Source: Rhodococcus rhodochrous (GTDB lineage: Bacteria; Actinomycetota; Actinomycetes; Mycobacteriales; Mycobacteriaceae). From it: 64,000 nt of DNA. The notes beneath the pieces were generated by a model. The model worked only from the letters and a program-made list of their open reading frames with translations. It made no database searches and was not told where the DNA came from. The position numbers and the translations under genes were made by a program. Shown here in pieces: positions 62,801 to 64,000 of this stretch. Position 1 is the first letter of the stretch. Every line of letters begins with the position of its first letter. The stretch spans positions 4,402,001-4,466,000 of the forward strand of contig NZ_CP027557.1 of assembly GCF_014854695.1 (NCBI RefSeq). Direction: 5' to 3'.

Positions 62801-64000
62801 AACTTCGCCAACGACACATCCGCATCGATCGCCGACAACGACAGACCCGGCAACTCGAACCGAGTCGGCGCCATGTTCTGCATCGTCAACATCACCTGGA
62901 ACAACGGATTCCACGCGGTCGACCGAACCGGGTCCAGCACCTCCACCAGACGCTCGAACGGCACATCAGCGTTGCCGAAGGCACCCAGATCCACTTCACG
63001 CACACGCCCGAGCAGATCCGTGAACGACTCGGACGTGTCGATCTGTGTCCGCAGCACGAGCGTGTTGACGAACATACCGATCAAGTCATCGAGGGCACGC
63101 TCACCACGACCCGCCACCGGCGTACCGATCGCAATGTCATCCGTGCCCGACAACCGAGCCAACAACACCGCCAGGGCTGCGTGCACCACCATGAAACGGG
63201 TGACCCCGTGTTCTGCGGTCAACGCATCGATGCCGATCAGGAATGACGGGTCGAGAACGAACTCGTGCGTCGCACCCCGATTCGAGGCTACTGCCGGACG
63301 TGGCCGGTCCGCCGGCAACGCAAGTACATCAGGAAGATCCGCCAACTGTTCCGTCCAGTACGACAACTGTCGCGAGATCAAAGATCCCGAATCGGAGACG
63401 GATCCCAGTACCCGACGTTGCCAGAGCGCGTAGTCCGCGTACTGCACCTCCAACGGCTCCCATGACGGCATCTCACCCGCAGACCGGGCGGCATAGGCCA
63501 CCATCACATCGCGAGACAACGGACCCATCGAGAAGCCGTCCGCCGCGATGTGGTGCACCACCACGGCCAGCACATGCTCGGTCTCCGAGAGTTGCAGCAA
63601 CTCGATCCGCAACGGCGGCGCGACCGTCACATCGAAACCGGTACTCACCGCGGCGACGACCCTATCGAAGACCTCGGTCTCGGAGACCTCCACGACCTTC
63701 AGTTCGATACCTGCGTCGTCGAGGCCGAGGACCACTTGACGACCCGCACCGTCGACCTCCGGGTACACGGTCCGCAGGATCTCGTGCCGCTCGACCAGAT
63801 CCGACACCGCAGCCCGCAACGCCTCGACATCGAGAGCACCCGACAACCGGATCACAGCGGGAATGTTGTTCACTGCCGACTCCGGATCGAACCGGTTCAG
63901 GAACCACATTCTCTGCTGCGCCAACGACAACGGCACCACCTCGGGCCGTTCCTGCGCCACCAGCGGAACCCGAGCATCGTTGCCGATCTCCTGAGCGACC
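56875..64000 (-). CDS. Non-ribosomal peptide synthetase, C-terminal part (C-A-T-C-A-T-TE), 5' end outside window
   Basis: The frame stays open to the right edge. The 13 codons beyond 63960 (reading [14 protein letters not shown]) match the carrier-to-condensation linker found again near 60790, so at least one more module lies upstream and the GTG at 63960 is not the start. Numbering from that GTG: C1 about 1-440 (HHIAADG near 137), A1 about 465-960 ([13 protein letters not shown]), T1 near 1000 (GLGGNSL), C2 about 1055-1490, A2 about 1515-2010, T2 near 2050 and thioesterase 2110-2361 (GWSLGG, HWQM). Both A domains read D-A-W-Q-V-A-L-V-Q at the specificity positions, so they should load the same, unassigned residue. 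No epimerisation domain and no MbtH are seen. Confidence 0.93.
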   Translation of the reverse strand, partial: VAQEIGNDARVPLVAQERPEVVPLSLAQQRMWFLNRFDPESAVNNIPAVIRLSGALDVEALRAAVSDLVERHEILRTVYPEVDGAGRQVVLGLDDAGIELKVVEVSETEVFDRVVAAVSTGFDVTVAPPLRIELLQLSETEHVLAVVVHHIAADGFSMGPLSRDVMVAYAARSAGEMPSWEPLEVQYADYALWQRRVLGSVSDSGSLISRQLSYWTEQLADLPDVLALPADRPRPAVASNRGATHEFVLDPSFLIGIDALTAEHGVTRFMVVHAALAVLLARLSGTDDIAIGTPVAGRGERALDDLIGMFVNTLVLRTQIDTSESFTDLLGRVREVDLGAFGNADVPFERLVEVLDPVRSTAWNPLFQVMLTMQNMAPTRFELPGLSLSAIDADVSLAKFDLQVTVSERFDDRGETVGMAVALTYATDLFDEATVVGFADRFQQVLAAFSNDPDTSVGDIDIVAAQEREGVLALGRGREVSLVDGVLPALLESQAERTPDAVAVSVGDDELTYAQFADRVGSLARYLISVGVGPEVRVAVAMDRSLDMVLATHAVLAAGGAYVPIDPEQPDDRIEYVLESSDPLIVLTSSDIRIQGERQVLAVDALDLSGYAGGTIRGDERRAALRPENAAYVLFTSGSTGRPKGVVVSHGAVVNQLLWMREQFELNTSDSVLLKTAATFDASVWELLLPLVTGSRMVIASADGHRDPEYLARMLTESGVTVAQFVPTVLDAVLDEIDGASSSSVRLVFAGGEALAASTAERVRSVLGAEVHNLYGPTEVTVQATHRSADAVDGLYVPIGGPVWNTAALVLDDRLRPVPVGVVGELYLSGVQVARGYAGRAGLSAERFVANPFGGSGERLYRTGDLVRWNRAGDLDYVGRNDLQVKVRGQRIELGEIEAVLRVQSGVAAGAVAVVSDRLVGYVVPTGTLDIQSLRASVGESLPAYMVPSQFVVLESLPLLPNGKLDRRALPEPVLEAREFRAPSSSVEQAVAAVFAEVLGVEQVGLDDDFFGLGGNSLVATRVVARLGEALGTRVSLRSLFDAPVVEQFAALVAREVDTGNAVPLVAQGRPEVVPLSLAQQRMWFLNRFDPESAVNNIPAVIRLSGVLDVEALRAAVVDLVERHEILRTVYPEVDGAGRQIVLDVEDAGVALEVVRVSEAEVFDRVVTSVSTGFDVTVAPPLRIELLQLSETEHVLAVVVHHIAADGFSMGPLSRDVLVAYAARAAGEIPAWEPLEVQYADYALWQRRVLGSVSDSGSLISRQLSYWTEQLADLPDVLALPTDRPRPAVASNRGATQEFVLDRASLAGLDALTAEHGVTRFMVVHAALAVLLARLAGTGDIAIGTPVAGRGERALDDLIGMFVNTLVLRTQIDSSESFTDLLGRVREVDLGAFGHADVPFEQLVEVLDPVRSTAWNPLFQVMLTMQNMAPTQFELPGLSLSAIDADVSLAKFDLQVTVSERLDEQGSSAGMAVALTYATDLFDEATMVGFAKRFERVLSGAVEDPSKPVGDVDLSLVGEHERLVSLGHGDAVPVSGVLSDLIAAQSERTPGAVAVSVGGDEITYAEFRGLVSKLARHLISAGVGPEVRVAVAMDRSLDMVLAIHAVLAAGGAYVPIDPEQPDDRIEYVLDTADPLLVLTASGGNHRWGRSVVTLDGLDLSGYAPGQIENRERLSPLRSANAAYVLFTSGSAGRPKGVTVSHGAVVNQLLWMQDTFALTSSDVVLLKTPATFDASVWELLWPFTSGARMVIASADGHRDPAYLAGVMSDEGVTVAQFVPTVLDAVLDEIDGSSSSSVRLVFAGGEALATSTAERVRTVLGAEAHNLYGPTEVTVQATHRSADTVDGSYIPIGRPVWNTDAWVLDTRLTPVPVGVVGELYLSGAQLARGYAARPQLTSDRFVANPFGGSGERLYRTGDLVRWTRDGELEYVGRNDLQVKVRGQRIELGEIEAALRAQSRVAAGAVAVVSDQLVGYVVSSGDLDVRVVRSAMGEVLPGYMVPSQIVVLEALPLLPNGKLDRRALPDPVVEEREFRNPITDLEQAVAAVFAEVLGVEQVGLDDDFFGLGGNSLMATKLVSRLNAELPTRVPLQWLFREPGVEGLAALIDRESAGDVEESVAPVLPIRTQGAGTPLFFVHPIVGLSWCYTALARQLDHDAPVYGLQTPAVTEDDFEPATLDELAARYVDELRTVQPEGPYRLFGWSLGGVIAHAMAVRLQAEGQQVDTLVMLDSFAGNGARTGESSDVSMRELLAGFGIDDAAAAGAEDVDDLVASVASLTGNTEDDTRRVVTRLVAAAQRNSELMAEHRPGTYDGDIVYFTAAADDPTGTRGASGWDAAVTGAVDNHQVPATHWQMTSPDALDVIVPVLDAVLSARES
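57790..64000. repeat. Tandem duplicated NRPS module (period 3156 bp)
   Basis: The two C-A-T units align at an exact offset of 3156 bp (1052 codons): TGCGCCAACGACAACGGCAC begins at both 60761 and 63917. Condensation-domain stretches such as the CGGTCGACCGAACCGGGTCC region occur almost unchanged in both. Identity is highest in the C domains and falls in the carrier and linker parts. Confidence 0.85.

Noticed and set aside
63958-63960. GTG at 63960 as the start of the NRPS
   Set aside because: Thirteen in-frame codons beyond it match the carrier-condensation linker seen inside the protein, so the gene continues past the right edge.

Overview
The window is chromosomal DNA of a high-GC, mycolic-acid-containing actinobacterium, most likely a Rhodococcus. 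Support comes from the G/C-ending codons, GTG/TTG starts, an actinobacterial dnaK-grpE-dnaJ-hspR operon with HAIR operators, an iniBAC-type locus, a mycolyltransferase-like esterase and mycofactocin-type dehydrogenases. I saw no rRNA or tRNA gene, CRISPR array, insertion sequence or phage gene.

Region 1 (1-19.9 kb): a catabolic gene set. A LIV-type ABC importer (binding protein, one polypeptide fusing LivH, LivM and LivG, and a LivF running off the left edge) faces a VOC-fold protein. Then come a possible Fe(II) oxygenase, a fumarate-reductase/KstD-type flavoprotein, an MFS exporter, two small alpha/beta-barrel proteins, two divergent HSL-type esterases, a second KstD-type flavoprotein, an F420/LLM oxidoreductase, a ketosteroid-isomerase homologue with all three catalytic residues, an HsaB-like flavin reductase, a second LLM oxidoreductase, a small secreted protein and a third, clearly KstD-like flavoprotein.

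Region 2 (20.0-24.3 kb): the heat-shock operon dnaK-grpE-dnaJ-hspR on the minus strand, with three overlapping HspR (HAIR) sites.

Region 3 (24.4-33.6 kb): more catabolic genes. A Baeyer-Villiger monooxygenase, two mycofactocin-type SDRs, a kshA-hsaA-hsaC operon, IclR and PadR regulators and a small cysteine-bearing protein. Regions 1 and 3 share a 17-bp palindrome (ideal form CTCCCGTTCAACGGGAG) in almost every promoter region. I count 12 copies or partial copies, which suggests one regulon for uptake and oxidation of a steroid-like or other polycyclic/alicyclic compound.

Region 4 (33.6-45.97 kb): a MerR/TipAS regulator with its operator, then the envelope-stress locus. iniB-iniA-iniC (two dynamin-like GTPases and a Gly/Ala-rich protein) run left. 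Divergent from them are a membrane-anchored Hsp70-like protein, an IniR-like LuxR regulator and a second, degenerate Hsp70-like protein.

Region 5 (46-56.9 kb): two tandem secreted S1 proteases, a 31-codon gene with its own terminator, a secreted Gly-rich protein, a large Fe-S/CCG-domain membrane reductase with a repetitive tail, an AbiEi/DUF559-like protein, a mycolyltransferase-like esterase and a secreted lipase.

Region 6 (56.9-64 kb): the 3' part of a non-ribosomal peptide synthetase (C-A-T-C-A-T-TE, minus strand). It is open at the right edge, and its two modules are close copies of each other.

From memory of the M. tuberculosis map, the Fe-S reductase, IniR, iniBAC and the dnaK operon also lie near each other there, so regions 2, 4 and part of 5 look like conserved backbone into which the catabolic genes have been placed.
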